From positions 687,483 through 707,095 of the forward strand of contig CP070719.1 of NCBI GenBank assembly GCA_020350725.1: 19,613 bases of DNA. The letters run 5' to 3'. The notes under the pieces are model-generated. The model was not told the origin of the DNA and did no database searches. It saw nothing but the letters and a program-made list of their open reading frames with translations. Positions within the stretch are counted from its first letter, which is position 1, and each line of letters opens with the position of its first letter. Positions 18,840 to 19,613 of the stretch are shown piece by piece. The DNA is from a bacterium (lineage in GTDB: Bacteria; BMS3Abin14). A program made the position numbers and the translations under genes.

Positions 18840-19613
18840 TCAATCACCTCCTTCTTCGGGGGGGCCCCCCTTGCCGACACGGCCCGTCATGACCTGGCCG
18901 ATGAAGTGTCCGGCCAGCCCGACCGCGACCGCACCGGTCATGACCATCCCGACGGTCTCGATCCTCGGCCCGTCGCCGGCGATGTCCTTGGTCTTGTTGT
19001 AGAGGGGCGTCATGCCCGTGTAGAAGGCCGGCTCGGCGCATCCCTGGCAGGTGGCGCTGCAGCCGATGCACCAGTTGACGCCGTCGTTCCACCTCCGCTT
19101 GGGGCAGTCCGAGTGGGTGAACGGTCCCTTGCACCCCTTCAGGTACATGCAGAAGTTCCTCTGGTTGAAGTCGTTCCAGTCGGTGAGGAACTCGCCGTTC
19201 TCGAAGTGGCCCCGCCGCTCGCAGTTGTCGTGGATCAGCTTGTCGTAGAACATGAGCGGCCTGAGTTCGGCGTCCATGGGGGGCGCCTTCTGGTAGAGCA
19301 GGTAGTAGACGACGGTCCCGATGAACCGCTCGGGGTGGGCCGGACAGGTGGGGCAGTTGATCAGGGCCTTCTTGGGGATCATGCCCGCGGCCATCGCCTC
19401 GGCCACTCCGATCCCGTTGCTGGGTGTGCCCCTGGGGATGCCGCCGTAGGTGGCGCAGGCCCCGATGGCGATGACGGCCGCCGCGTTGGCCGCCGCCTCC
19501 TTCACCGAGTCGACGAAGTTCCTGCCCGCCACGGTGCAGAAGCGGTCGTCGGCCTTGGGGATGGACCCCTCGACGACGAGAACGTAACCGCCCTCCTTGA
19601 TGGTGTCCTGGAG
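18840..19613 (-). CDS. [NiFe]-hydrogenase small subunit, 5' end outside the window
   Basis: The last 257 codons are present, and the frame is open through the window edge (YVLVVEGSIPKADDRFC precedes any internal start). This subunit carries the Fe-S relay from the active site. Proximal-cluster ligands seen are Cys in GACATYGG and in CPAHPE. Distal ligands are His/Cys in IHDNC and the Cys pair in NFCMYLKGC. The medial region reads SDCPKRRWNDGVNWCIGCSATCQGC and thus has Cys where many group 1 enzymes have NWP. CATYGG has Gly where oxygen-tolerant enzymes have the extra proximal Cys. A C-terminal hydrophobic helix (VGMVMTGAVAVGLAGHFIG) anchors it beside cytochrome b. The Tat signal expected at the N-terminus is not in the window. 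Confidence 0.95.
   Translation of the reverse strand, partial: LQDTIKEGGYVLVVEGSIPKADDRFCTVAGRNFVDSVKEAAANAAAVIAIGACATYGGIPRGTPSNGIGVAEAMAAGMIPKKALINCPTCPAHPERFIGTVVYYLLYQKAPPMDAELRPLMFYDKLIHDNCERRGHFENGEFLTDWNDFNQRNFCMYLKGCKGPFTHSDCPKRRWNDGVNWCIGCSATCQGCAEPAFYTGMTPLYNKTKDIAGDGPRIETVGMVMTGAVAVGLAGHFIGQVMTGRVGKGGPPEEGGD

Noticed and set aside
17323-19002. A 559-codon open frame on the + strand opposite the hydrogenase large subunit.
   Set aside because: It is the complement of a conserved, motif-complete gene in GC-rich DNA. Its translation is a low-complexity Asp/Gly/Val/Leu-rich string with no recognisable domain.

Overview
The window is about 19.6 kb of GC-rich bacterial DNA carrying a complete set of [NiFe]-hydrogenase maturation genes beside the hydrogenase itself. 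A lipid A-type acyltransferase marks the host as Gram-negative. The anaerobic uptake hydrogenase with a membrane cytochrome b, an FNR-type regulator, a YgbA protein and an HD-GYP regulator would fit a Desulfobacterota/deltaproteobacterium-like anaerobe or facultative organism. That assignment is inference; there is no rRNA or taxonomic marker here.

Left part, mostly + strand (1-4854): mobB (molybdopterin guanine dinucleotide synthesis), a TPR lipoprotein translationally coupled to a lytic transglycosylase, pgsA (phosphatidylglycerolphosphate synthase), tRNA-Gly(GCC) with a near-consensus promoter and terminator, a Crp/Fnr-family regulator, and a ygbA-family gene. An exact FNR-type palindrome (TTGA-N6-TCAA) lies just before ygbA. 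A 356-base gap before tRNA-Cys(GCA) holds a good match to a sigma-54 -24/-12 promoter, two dyads and a near-consensus sigma-70 promoter for the tRNA.

Middle (4855-9661): a 754-residue minus-strand regulator (REC-like, REC, degenerate GGDEF, REC-like, HD-GYP), a lauroyl-type acyltransferase, and tRNA-Leu(TAA) ending in a terminator that looks able to work in both directions, since the hydrogenase cluster converges on it.

Right part, all minus strand (9662-19613). Transcription order is: hydrogenase small subunit (its 5' end is outside the window), large subunit, cytochrome b, maturation endopeptidase, hypA, hypB, hypF, hypC, hypD, hypE. HypF and HypE make the cyanide ligands, HypC and HypD assemble Fe(CN)2CO, HypA and HypB insert nickel, and the endopeptidase trims the large subunit. 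The holoenzyme would pass electrons from H2 through small-subunit Fe-S clusters to the di-heme cytochrome b and the quinone pool.

The most unusual property is the intergenic DNA. Nearly every gap longer than about 100 bases, including those between hyp genes, is filled with short degenerate repeated words of about nine families. Three of the arrays keep a similar internal order of modules. In places the words reach into genes, supplying the hypB stop codon and the apparent hypF start. No mobile element, CRISPR array or phage gene was found.
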